Source: an uncultured Azospirillum sp.
GTDB taxonomy: Bacteria > Pseudomonadota > Alphaproteobacteria > RF32 > CAG-239
Length of the DNA: 5,621 bases
Assembly (NCBI GenBank): GCA_946184595.1
Contig: CAMHFM010000056.1
Span: 1-5,621, forward strand
Direction: 5' to 3'
Position numbers and translations under genes: made by a program. The notes below the pieces were generated by a model that made no database searches, was not told where the DNA came from, and saw only the letters and a program-made list of their open reading frames with translations. Of this stretch, positions 1-5,458 are shown piece by piece. Numbering within the stretch: the stretch's first letter is position 1; each line of letters begins with the position of its first letter.

Positions 1-161
1 AATCCCATAATAGAACAACCGTCAACCGTTTGTCCGATACGTTCTACCGTGACATCGGCATCAAGATTTTCGATAGTTTTTACAAAAGCGGCGGCAGCAC
101 GAGCGTGAAGACCTTTTTGATTTTGAATTTGCAATTCTGCACATAAAGTTTTTTCTGTCAT
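1..161 (-). CDS. ptsH: Phosphocarrier protein HPr, 3' end outside window
   Basis: Only the first 53 codons are inside the window; the gene continues past base 1. The translation begins MTEKTLCAELQIQNQK and carries the HPr active-site motif GLHARAAAAFV at residues 17-27, with His19 as the residue expected to accept phosphate from Enzyme I. CSIMG at residues 49-53 matches the conserved HPr segment containing the regulatory serine (Ser46 in Gram-positive HPr, Ser50 here). The Ala after HAR, where enteric and Firmicute proteins have Pro, is typical of alphaproteobacterial HPr. The cytoplasmic HPr relays phosphate from Enzyme I to EIIA proteins. The ATG lies one base after the EIIA stop (TAA, A, ATG), and AGGA seven bases upstream, within the EIIA coding end, serves as ribosome binding site. 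Translational coupling with the EIIA gene is very likely. The Ser50 kinase role is inference, since no hprK is visible here. Confidence 0.93.
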   Translation of the reverse strand, partial: MTEKTLCAELQIQNQKGLHARAAAAFVKTIENLDADVTVERIGQTVDGCSIMG

Positions 162-162
162 T

Positions 163-561
163 TTACAATCCTAACAACTGGGAGGCAACGGTAATATATT
201 TTTTGCCAGCTTCTTGAGCGCCGTTAACGGATTCCTTTAAGGATTTATCTTTTCTTAAAGAACACAATTTAATCAACATTGGTAGATTAATTCCCGCAAT
301 AATTTCTACTTTAGCTTTCTCCATAATTGAAATGGCTAAATTTGAGGGCGTCCCTCCAAACATATCGGTTAAAACGATTGTCCCATCACCTTTATTGACA
401 GCCTCAACTTTTTGCAAAATTTCTGCACGACGGGTTTCCATATCGTCTTCAGGGCCGATACAAACAGCTTCAACCTGATCTTGCTTTCCGACAACATGCT
501 GCATGGCTGCAATAAACTCTAAAGCCAAATTCCCATGTGTGACTAATACTAATCCAATCAT
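163..561 (-). CDS. PTS EIIA component, mannose family
   Basis: The 132-residue protein is a complete single-domain EIIA of the mannose/fructose/sorbose family (EIIA-Man, PF03610 type). VTHG at residues 7-10 places the phosphorylatable histidine at His9. TDMFGGTPSN at 65-74 is the second family signature, with Asp66 equivalent to the aspartate near the active site. GINLPML at 90-96 is the third conserved block. There is no signal peptide or membrane segment, so it is cytoplasmic. It accepts phosphate from HPr, encoded one base downstream. No EIIB, EIIC or EIID gene is visible, which fits the stand-alone EIIA-Man of Alphaproteobacteria, thought to act in a regulatory phosphorelay rather than sugar uptake (established for the group, inferred here). 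The start is supported by GAGG six bases before the ATG. It sits 16 bases after the upstream hypothetical gene, in the same operon. It is often labelled manX or ptsL; I leave the symbol blank because usage varies. Confidence 0.93.
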   Translation of the reverse strand: MIGLVLVTHGNLALEFIAAMQHVVGKQDQVEAVCIGPEDDMETRRAEILQKVEAVNKGDGTIVLTDMFGGTPSNLAISIMEKAKVEIIAGINLPMLIKLCSLRKDKSLKESVNGAQEAGKKYITVASQLLGL

Positions 562-577
562 TTTAACCTCTTAAATA

Positions 578-991
578 TTATTTACCGCAGGTCCAACGTT
601 TAACAGCCCCAAAACTATTGATAAGCTCATCTCTTGTTTTAGCTTTTACAAATTCGTCTGCGCGAGTACGTTTTCCTTCAATAACGACATCTTCGACGTT
701 ATCGACGGGAACACCGTATGTTCTCTCAACAGTTTTGCCAGATAATTCAACAATCAAAACAAATTCAGCTTCAGCTAAAGGAGCACGAGTTTCTTTATCA
801 ATACCGTCAAGAACAACGGACAAATGCTTGTCGCGCTTCAATACGGCTGTTTGTTTGCCGTCAAATTCAAGAACAGGATTAACCGGAGCCCCTTCGCGGC
901 TATCGATAAAAATAGCTAACTCTCCGAATTTATTTTCGATAATCTCAAAAAAATCTTGTTTTTCAATAAGTGTGTAATATTGATTTTCCAT
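578..991 (-). CDS. Unrecognised 137-residue protein, first gene of PTS operon
   Basis: I do not recognise this protein. It has 137 residues, is charged and rather acidic, has no signal peptide or transmembrane segment, and has one cysteine, three residues from the end (ending RWTCGK). The middle (about 55-105) alternates hydrophobic and polar residues, for example LSVVLDGID and AEFVLIVELSGKTVER, suggesting a beta-rich fold. The termini (about 1-24 and 112-130) look helical. No P-loop, nucleotide-binding or PTS motif is seen. The start is an ATG with AAGGG nine bases upstream and a near-consensus promoter a further short distance up. The EIIA gene follows after 16 bases, so all three genes are probably one transcript. 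Position suggests a link to PTS regulation, but that is guilt by association. In many Alphaproteobacteria a short hprK sits in this place; this protein lacks the GxxxxGKS/T motif needed for such a kinase. It is real coding DNA judging by promoter, ribosome binding site and tight spacing. Confidence 0.82.
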   Translation of the reverse strand: MENQYYTLIEKQDFFEIIENKFGELAIFIDSREGAPVNPVLEFDGKQTAVLKRDKHLSVVLDGIDKETRAPLAEAEFVLIVELSGKTVERTYGVPVDNVEDVVIEGKRTRADEFVKAKTRDELINSFGAVKRWTCGK

Positions 992-1000
992 GTCGTTCAG

Positions 1001-1005
1001 CCCTT
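1001..1005 (-). promoter_or_regulatory. Ribosome binding site of the 137-residue gene
   Basis: AAGGG on the minus strand, nine bases before the ATG whose first base is 991. The spacing is slightly long but usable, and it supports that ATG as the start. Confidence 0.55.
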
Positions 1006-1020
1006 ATACCAGATTAACAC

Positions 1021-1049
1021 ATGATACAACATTAACTGAAATGTGTCAA
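1021..1049 (-). promoter_or_regulatory. Sigma-70-type promoter for the PTS operon
   Basis: On the minus strand a perfect -35 box TTGACA (1044-1049) is followed, after exactly 17 bases, by TATCAT (1021-1026), a five-of-six match to the -10 consensus. Transcription would start near 1013-1015 and leave a leader of roughly 25 bases before the ATG at 991, including the AAGGG ribosome binding site. It is the best promoter in the window. It lies in the 108-base gap after recF and should make the downstream trio (unrecognised gene, EIIA, HPr) independent of dnaN-recF transcription. No clear operator overlaps it. Confidence 0.75.
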
Positions 1050-1099
1050 TTTTGAGTTAATAAGAAGAGGATTAATTATCTTAACATTAAATAAAAAAG

Positions 1100-2317
1100 T
1101 TATCTTTCGTAAATTTGGTTGTTGCTGACTTCGAAAAATTGCGAATTGGGTCTCATAGAAACGAATAAATCCGGATCTGTAGATGTGATCCATGCTTGAA
1201 TATTTAAATCACGAATTTTTTGCAATAAAGCCTCTCTTTTGGCATCATCAAGATGAGCAACAACTTCATCTAAAAGCAAAACAGGAGGAAAGCCTTTTGC
1301 TATAGTTTGGCACTTTGTTTGTGCTAAAATAATACTAATAAGCAAAGATTTCTGTTCCCCTGTCGAACAAAGCTCAGCCGGCATTCTTTTTTTCTTATAA
1401 AATACCTTAAAATCCGTTCTGTTAACACCATCAATACTGTCGCTGTAAAGAACATTATTTCTTTGTTTTTGTAAAGAAGATATGTAATAGTCCTCTACAT
1501 CTATCGCTGGTCTGGTATCGAGCATTTGCTCAATAGTTCCTTCTAAAGATAATTCAACATTAGGAAAAACATCATCCGGATCATTTTTTATAAAAGTATT
1601 TAATCTGGCTATTTGCTCTCTGCGCGCAGCGGCGATGGCGACACCGATTGCAGACATTTCTTCTTCGATGGAACTCAGCCAGTAATTGTCGGTTTTTCCC
1701 GTTTTAATGAGTTGAACCCATTCTTTGTATAGATGTTCAAAATTTGCTGTGCGTTTAGCGTGCTCTATATCAAAAGCATAAACCAAACGATCTAAAAAAC
1801 TGCGACGAGGTTGTGAACCCCCGCGGAATAACCTGTCCATTTGAGGTGTTAACCAGATAGCAGAAATATATTTCCCCAAATCGGATTGCGATGTTGTTTT
1901 TTGCCCATTAATTTTAACGATTCTTCGATCATAAGTACGAGTTTCTTCGCTAGAATCTCGATAAGAGGATTCAACACCCGTTCCGATTTCTGTGTCATCA
2001 TCATTTATGCAAACAACGGAAGAAACCGCCCAAGAGGTATTTCCCGGAGTATAATCGTTAGCAACTAATGCAGGAGATATTCTTCTAATATCTGTTAGTC
2101 GTGCTGAACGTAAACCTCTCCCCGGCGTTAAAAAAGAAACAGCTTCTAAAATATTTGTTTTTCCGGTGCCGTTTTCTCCGGTGATAACAATCGGATTTAA
2201 ACCTGTATTCAATCTTAAATAGGCATAATTCCTAAAGTCAGTTAAAGTCAGGCGTTTAATTCCTGACTTTATAACTGATTCTTGGTAATTATGTATATTT
2301 AAAACTTCACCGTTCAC
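1100..2317 (-). CDS. recF: DNA replication and repair protein RecF
   Basis: RecF is an SMC/Rad50-like ATPase that binds DNA at gaps and, with RecO and RecR, loads RecA at stalled forks. The 405-residue product has the family's blocks in order: FRNYAYLRL (28-36), Walker A GENGTGKT (47-54), WLTPQMDRLF (155-164), PRRSFLD (170-176), ABC signature STGEQKS (318-324), Walker B VLLLDE (346-351) and D-loop AHLD (354-357). The TPQMDRLF segment is characteristic of alphaproteobacterial RecF. The start is GTG, one base after the dnaN stop (TAA, A, GTG), with GAGAG just upstream inside dnaN; an in-frame TGA lies four codons further up, so no longer reading is possible. About 16 residues precede the usual RecF beginning (IKRLTLTDFRN), and no ATG, GTG or TTG codon lies between. 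Translation is probably coupled to dnaN. Length is a little above the usual 360-390. All ATPase motifs are intact. Confidence 0.96.
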   Translation of the reverse strand: MNGEVLNIHNYQESVIKSGIKRLTLTDFRNYAYLRLNTGLNPIVITGENGTGKTNILEAVSFLTPGRGLRSARLTDIRRISPALVANDYTPGNTSWAVSSVVCINDDDTEIGTGVESSYRDSSEETRTYDRRIVKINGQKTTSQSDLGKYISAIWLTPQMDRLFRGGSQPRRSFLDRLVYAFDIEHAKRTANFEHLYKEWVQLIKTGKTDNYWLSSIEEEMSAIGVAIAAARREQIARLNTFIKNDPDDVFPNVELSLEGTIEQMLDTRPAIDVEDYYISSLQKQRNNVLYSDSIDGVNRTDFKVFYKKKRMPAELCSTGEQKSLLISIILAQTKCQTIAKGFPPVLLLDEVVAHLDDAKREALLQKIRDLNIQAWITSTDPDLFVSMRPNSQFFEVSNNQIYER

Positions 2318-2318
2318 T

Positions 2319-3437
2319 TTATACTCTCATTGGCATCAAAACAAAAACAGCACTTGAATCTGATGTATCATGGATAACCGATGGAGAAGAAGCATCAGCA
2401 AAGCTGATTTTAACCGTATCACCGACAATTTCAGCCAAAATATCAAGTAAATATCTGAAATTGTATCCGATTTCTAAAACTTCACCATTGTAAACAGCTT
2501 CCATTTCTTCTTGAGCGCTTCCTAATTCTGGACTTGATGTTGTAATAATCACGTGGTTTGATCCTGTAATCATTTTAATAGCGCGAGTTCTTTCGGCAAC
2601 AACAGAAACGCGATCAACAGCAATAGCTAAATCTTTAACGCTCATTTCTAAAGATTTATCATTATCTGTCGGAATAACACGCTCATAATCAGGATAAGTA
2701 CCATCAATTAATTTTGAAGTTAAGGTAATGTTATCCAATGTAAAACGAACTTTGTTATCAGACATTGAGACAGCAACTGTTTCAGCGCTTGTATCATCTA
2801 ACAATTTACGAATTTCAGCGATGGTTTTTCTTGGAATAATGACGCCGTTTAACGATTCTGCACCTTGTGGCAAAGGAGTTTCAACACAAGCCAAACGGTG
2901 TCCATCTGTAGCAACAACTCTTAAAACGCTGGCAGCGCCGGTTGTTTTAGCGTGCATATAAACACCATTCAAATAATATCTTGTTTCTTCTGTTGATACG
3001 GCAAACTTTGTTCTATCAATAACACCTTTAAGCTCAGCAACAGACATAGAAAAATTAATCGGTAAAGCGTCACCGGAAATAACAGGAAAATCTTCAACCC
3101 CAATGCAAGATAAAGAAAACTTTGATTTTCCAGAAGAAATAGTCAATTGTCCTTTGTCGTCAGGGAATGTTAATTCAACTTCAGAACCATCAGAAAGTTT
3201 TCTGACAATATCGTACAACATATGAGCTGGAGCTGTTGTCGCACCTTGTTCTTGGATTTTTGCGTCAACGATTTCTGTGCTTTCTGTGTCCATATCTGTA
3301 GCCTTAAAACTGATGCCATCAGGTAAAGCTTCAATTTTTACATTTGAAAGGACAGGAATAGTATTTCTTTTTTCAACAATACTTTGGACGTGACTTAAAG
3401 TTTTTAATAAAATAGAGCGTTCGATAATAAATTTCAT
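2319..3437 (-). CDS. dnaN: DNA polymerase III beta subunit (sliding clamp)
   Basis: DnaN forms a dimeric ring on DNA that tethers polymerase III and other clamp-binding proteins. The product shows the three-domain clamp's conserved segments: MKFIIERSILLKTLSHVQ at the N-terminus, VEKRNTIPVLSN (21-32), FAVSTEETRYYLNGVY (145-160), VATDGHRLA (175-183), TSKLIDGTYPDYERVIP (240-256), EIGYNFRYLLD (322-332) and the C-terminal LMPMRV. I choose the ATG at 3437, giving 372 residues, because DnaN proteins characteristically begin MKF and alphaproteobacterial ones are about 372 long. An ATG four codons upstream (3449) would add MVPK, but neither has a strong Shine-Dalgarno sequence. The gene is one base from recF, so both form one operon. 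A plausible promoter lies in the 80-base gap upstream. No residue looks abnormal, and the clamp should be functional. Confidence 0.97.
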   Translation of the reverse strand: MKFIIERSILLKTLSHVQSIVEKRNTIPVLSNVKIEALPDGISFKATDMDTESTEIVDAKIQEQGATTAPAHMLYDIVRKLSDGSEVELTFPDDKGQLTISSGKSKFSLSCIGVEDFPVISGDALPINFSMSVAELKGVIDRTKFAVSTEETRYYLNGVYMHAKTTGAASVLRVVATDGHRLACVETPLPQGAESLNGVIIPRKTIAEIRKLLDDTSAETVAVSMSDNKVRFTLDNITLTSKLIDGTYPDYERVIPTDNDKSLEMSVKDLAIAVDRVSVVAERTRAIKMITGSNHVIITTSSPELGSAQEEMEAVYNGEVLEIGYNFRYLLDILAEIVGDTVKISFADASSPSVIHDTSDSSAVFVLMPMRV

Positions 3438-3472
3438 TTTTGGTACCATTAAATATAATTAAAATTACCAAA

Positions 3473-3500
3473 AGAATAACACGCTTTTCTTTATTGTCTA
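3473..3500 (-). promoter_or_regulatory. Candidate promoter for dnaN-recF
   Basis: In the gap between the Nudix gene and dnaN, the minus strand reads TAGACA (3495-3500, five of six to the -35 consensus), a 16-base spacer, then TATTCT (3473-3478, four of six to the -10). The start point would be near 3466 and the leader about 30 bases. The region is AT-rich, so a chance match is possible. A promoter here is plausible because the terminator after dnaA would otherwise limit transcription into dnaN. Confidence 0.4.
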
Positions 3501-3529
3501 AGCCCAAACAACAAGTATTCAACAGAAAT

Positions 3530-3946
3530 TTATTTGTTAAAAGGATTTTGAGCTAAAAAATGAGCTGCAGGCAAAAATATATTTTCAGGAAGCTTGTCTA
3601 AATCAAACCATTGCCACTGAGCACACTTGTCCGATTCCATAATTTTAGGTTCTCCAGAAAAGGAAGACGCAATCAGGTGAATAGTAACATAATGTTTGCC
3701 GGATTCTTCAAAAAAATCATTAGTAACGCCACCGATAGATACGTCTTTTTCTTGTGCTAGTATGCCTGTTTCTTCCATCGTTTCTCTAACGGCTGCTTTT
3801 TCAAAAGATTCTCCGTATTCCAAATGTCCGCCCGGAGGACACCACGTCCCTTCGCCGTGTTTGGATTTTCTTAAACCAAGCAAAAGTTGGTGTTCATCAT
3901 TAAAAAGGTATAATCCGACACCGATTCCAATTTGTTTCTGTAACAT
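3530..3946 (-). CDS. Nudix hydrolase, probable nucleotide (deoxy)triphosphate pyrophosphatase
   Basis: The 138-residue protein has a complete Nudix box at residues 40-62, GX5EX7REXXEEXG: Gly40, Glu46, Arg54, Glu55, Glu58, Glu59 and Gly61 are all present, so the Mg2+-dependent pyrophosphohydrolase site should be active. The preceding RKSKHGEGTWCPPGGHLEYGES (26-47) resembles the small MutT/NUDT15-like nucleotide pyrophosphatases (comparison from memory). Substrate cannot be read from sequence; a nucleoside triphosphate or modified dNTP is the likeliest, with ADP-ribose and others possible. No signal peptide or membrane segment is seen. The ATG is preceded by an A-rich stretch with only AAAAG as a weak ribosome binding site. 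The gene sits between dnaA and dnaN, suggesting nucleotide-pool cleaning next to replication genes (inference). A strong terminator ends 14 bases before its start codon, leaving no room for a promoter in between, so expression must depend on read-through or on transcript processing. Confidence 0.92.
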   Translation of the reverse strand: MLQKQIGIGVGLYLFNDEHQLLLGLRKSKHGEGTWCPPGGHLEYGESFEKAAVRETMEETGILAQEKDVSIGGVTNDFFEESGKHYVTIHLIASSFSGEPKIMESDKCAQWQWFDLDKLPENIFLPAAHFLAQNPFNK

Positions 3947-3960
3947 TATCTTTTCTTTTC

Positions 3961-3988
3961 AAAAAAGCCGGCTTTGAAGAAGCCGGCT
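3961..3988 (-). terminator. Rho-independent terminator of dnaA
   Basis: On the minus strand AGCCGGCTT (3980-3988) pairs perfectly with AAGCCGGCT (3966-3974) across a five-base loop (3975-3979), and five Ts follow (3961-3965). The 9-bp stem has six G-C pairs. It starts 24 bases after the dnaA stop codon and ends 14 bases before the Nudix start codon. On the plus strand the same hairpin is followed by GATTTTATTG, a weaker T run, so its main direction is with dnaA. Confidence 0.9.
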
Positions 3989-4012
3989 GATTTTATTGAA
4001 TAAGGGAAAGCC

Positions 4013-5458
4013 TTAAGCATCAAGAGCGCGGCGCAAAGCATCAACGTTCTCTGCTAAAGTCGAATCCTCTACAATTAACTCTTCAACTTTACGAACCGCA
4101 TGCATAACAGTCGTGTGGTCACGATCAAATTTACGACCGATTTCAGGCAAAGAGCGAGAGGTTAATTGTTTTGCCAAATACATAGCAATCTGTCTTGGGC
4201 GAGCAACTGTACGAGCACGGCGAGAAGATTGCATCTCCTTAACGGAAATATTAAAATATTCTGCAACTTTTTTCTGAATTTCATCAATGGTTGTTCTTTT
4301 ATCATAAGAACGCAACATATCTTTCAAAACATCTTGTGTCATATCTAAGGTGATTTCTTTATCAGATAAGAGCTGAGAGTGTGCTATAACACGACGTAGA
4401 GCGCCCTCTAATTCTCTGATGTTTGATGTAATTTTTTGAGCTAAAAATTCAGAAACTTTTTGAGGTAATTCAACACCTAATTGGCGGGCTTTGTTTTCCA
4501 AAATACCAATACGTAAATCAAAATCTGTCGGATGAATATCAGCAACCAAACCGCACCCGAGACGTGATTTAAGACGAGCCTCGATTCCCTCTAGATCAGA
4601 AGGTGATTTGTCAGCAGAAATAATAATCTGACGTCCTTCTTCTATCAAAGAGTTAAATGTGTAGAAAAATTCTTCCTGTGTGGTGTCTTTTCCGCCCATG
4701 AATTGAACATCATCAACCATTAAAACATCAACAGAACGGAATTGTTCCTTAAAAGCAGTCGTATCTTTATAGCGTAAAGCACGAACAAACTTATACATAA
4801 ACTTTTCGGCAGAAAGATAAACAATATTACGGCTTGGATCTTGTTGTTTAATATGCCAGGCAATTGCATGCATTAAGTGTGTTTTACCTAAACCAACACC
4901 GGAATACAAGAACAAAGGGTTAAACGAAACATTGCGGGATTCAGCAACTTTACGAGCAGCAGCATAAGCAAATTCATTTGTTTTACCAACCACAAAATTT
5001 TCAAAAGTATACTGCGGATTCAAAGGAACAGATAAAGATTGATCTTGATTAGCAATAAATTCATTATTGTTGGCAAGAATAGAATTAATACCGCTTTGAT
5101 AAATATTTGCCGGAGACGGGCTATTTGAAATTTTCTTTAATAAAGAGCGGCAAGATTTTGAATATAAGCCGTGACCGTCTTCTTGAACAGCTTGAACAAT
5201 AAAATTAATAGATTTTATTTGAGGGTTTTTCTTTTCCCAAATTTTATGGATTCTATCAGAATAATGCGTGATAACCCAGTTACGCATAAAGCGTGTCGGT
5301 ACACAAATGTTCATAACACCTTCACTAAAAGAACTCGGTGTTAAAGGTTTTAGCCAGCTATCAAAAGCAACATCGCCGACTTCATTTTTTAATTGGCTGC
5401 AAATTTGAGTCCATTGATCTTGTACGGATTCTAAATCATTAATTGCCTGCTCAGCCAT
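4013..5458 (-). CDS. dnaA: Chromosomal replication initiator protein DnaA
   Basis: DnaA is the AAA+ ATPase that binds DnaA boxes at the origin, melts the duplex and recruits the replicative helicase. The 481-residue product has all four domains: domain I (about 12-90, with FDSWLKPL), an Asn/Ser-rich linker (about 91-147), the AAA+ core and the C-terminal DNA-binding domain. Core motifs are Walker A GVGLGKTH (187-194), Walker B VLMVDDVQF (245-253), sensor 1 SADKSP (281-286), the arginine-finger segment RLKSRLGCGL (295-304) and sensor 2 NIRELEGALRR (346-356). Domain IV has ARPRQIAMYLAKQLT (419-433) and the box-contacting DHTTVMHAVRK (447-457). Tryptophan is usual where Cys302 stands in GCGL. 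The LGCGLVADIHPTDF stretch resembles alphaproteobacterial DnaA. The ATG has a strong GGGGAG ribosome binding site six bases or so upstream. A terminator follows directly, so dnaA is probably transcribed largely on its own. Confidence 0.97.
   Translation of the reverse strand: MAEQAINDLESVQDQWTQICSQLKNEVGDVAFDSWLKPLTPSSFSEGVMNICVPTRFMRNWVITHYSDRIHKIWEKKNPQIKSINFIVQAVQEDGHGLYSKSCRSLLKKISNSPSPANIYQSGINSILANNNEFIANQDQSLSVPLNPQYTFENFVVGKTNEFAYAAARKVAESRNVSFNPLFLYSGVGLGKTHLMHAIAWHIKQQDPSRNIVYLSAEKFMYKFVRALRYKDTTAFKEQFRSVDVLMVDDVQFMGGKDTTQEEFFYTFNSLIEEGRQIIISADKSPSDLEGIEARLKSRLGCGLVADIHPTDFDLRIGILENKARQLGVELPQKVSEFLAQKITSNIRELEGALRRVIAHSQLLSDKEITLDMTQDVLKDMLRSYDKRTTIDEIQKKVAEYFNISVKEMQSSRRARTVARPRQIAMYLAKQLTSRSLPEIGRKFDRDHTTVMHAVRKVEELIVEDSTLAENVDALRRALDA

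Noticed and set aside
618..977. 119-codon plus-strand open frame opposite the 137-residue gene
   Set aside because: It is fully antisense to a gene with a strong promoter and ribosome binding site, has no ribosome binding site of its own, and its Ser/Thr-rich translation looks like a reverse-frame shadow.
1056..1085. Inverted repeat GTTAA ... TTAAC after recF, tested as terminator or operator
   Set aside because: The arms are only five A/T-rich bases with a 20-base gap, there is no GC-rich stem or following T run on the minus strand, and it lies upstream of the -35 box without a recognisable operator pattern.
1086..1105. T run directly after the recF stop codon as a Rho-independent terminator
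   Set aside because: Only a four-base AAAG/CTTT pairing precedes it, far too weak for an intrinsic terminator.
3696..3977. 93-codon plus-strand open frame opposite the Nudix gene and terminator
   Set aside because: Its frame mirrors the Nudix box region on the other strand, the product has no recognisable features, and it runs through the dnaA terminator hairpin.
4791..4799. TTATACATA, a one-mismatch DnaA box inside dnaA
   Set aside because: It is a single internal copy in coding sequence; similar near-matches are scattered in recF and dnaA with no clustering.
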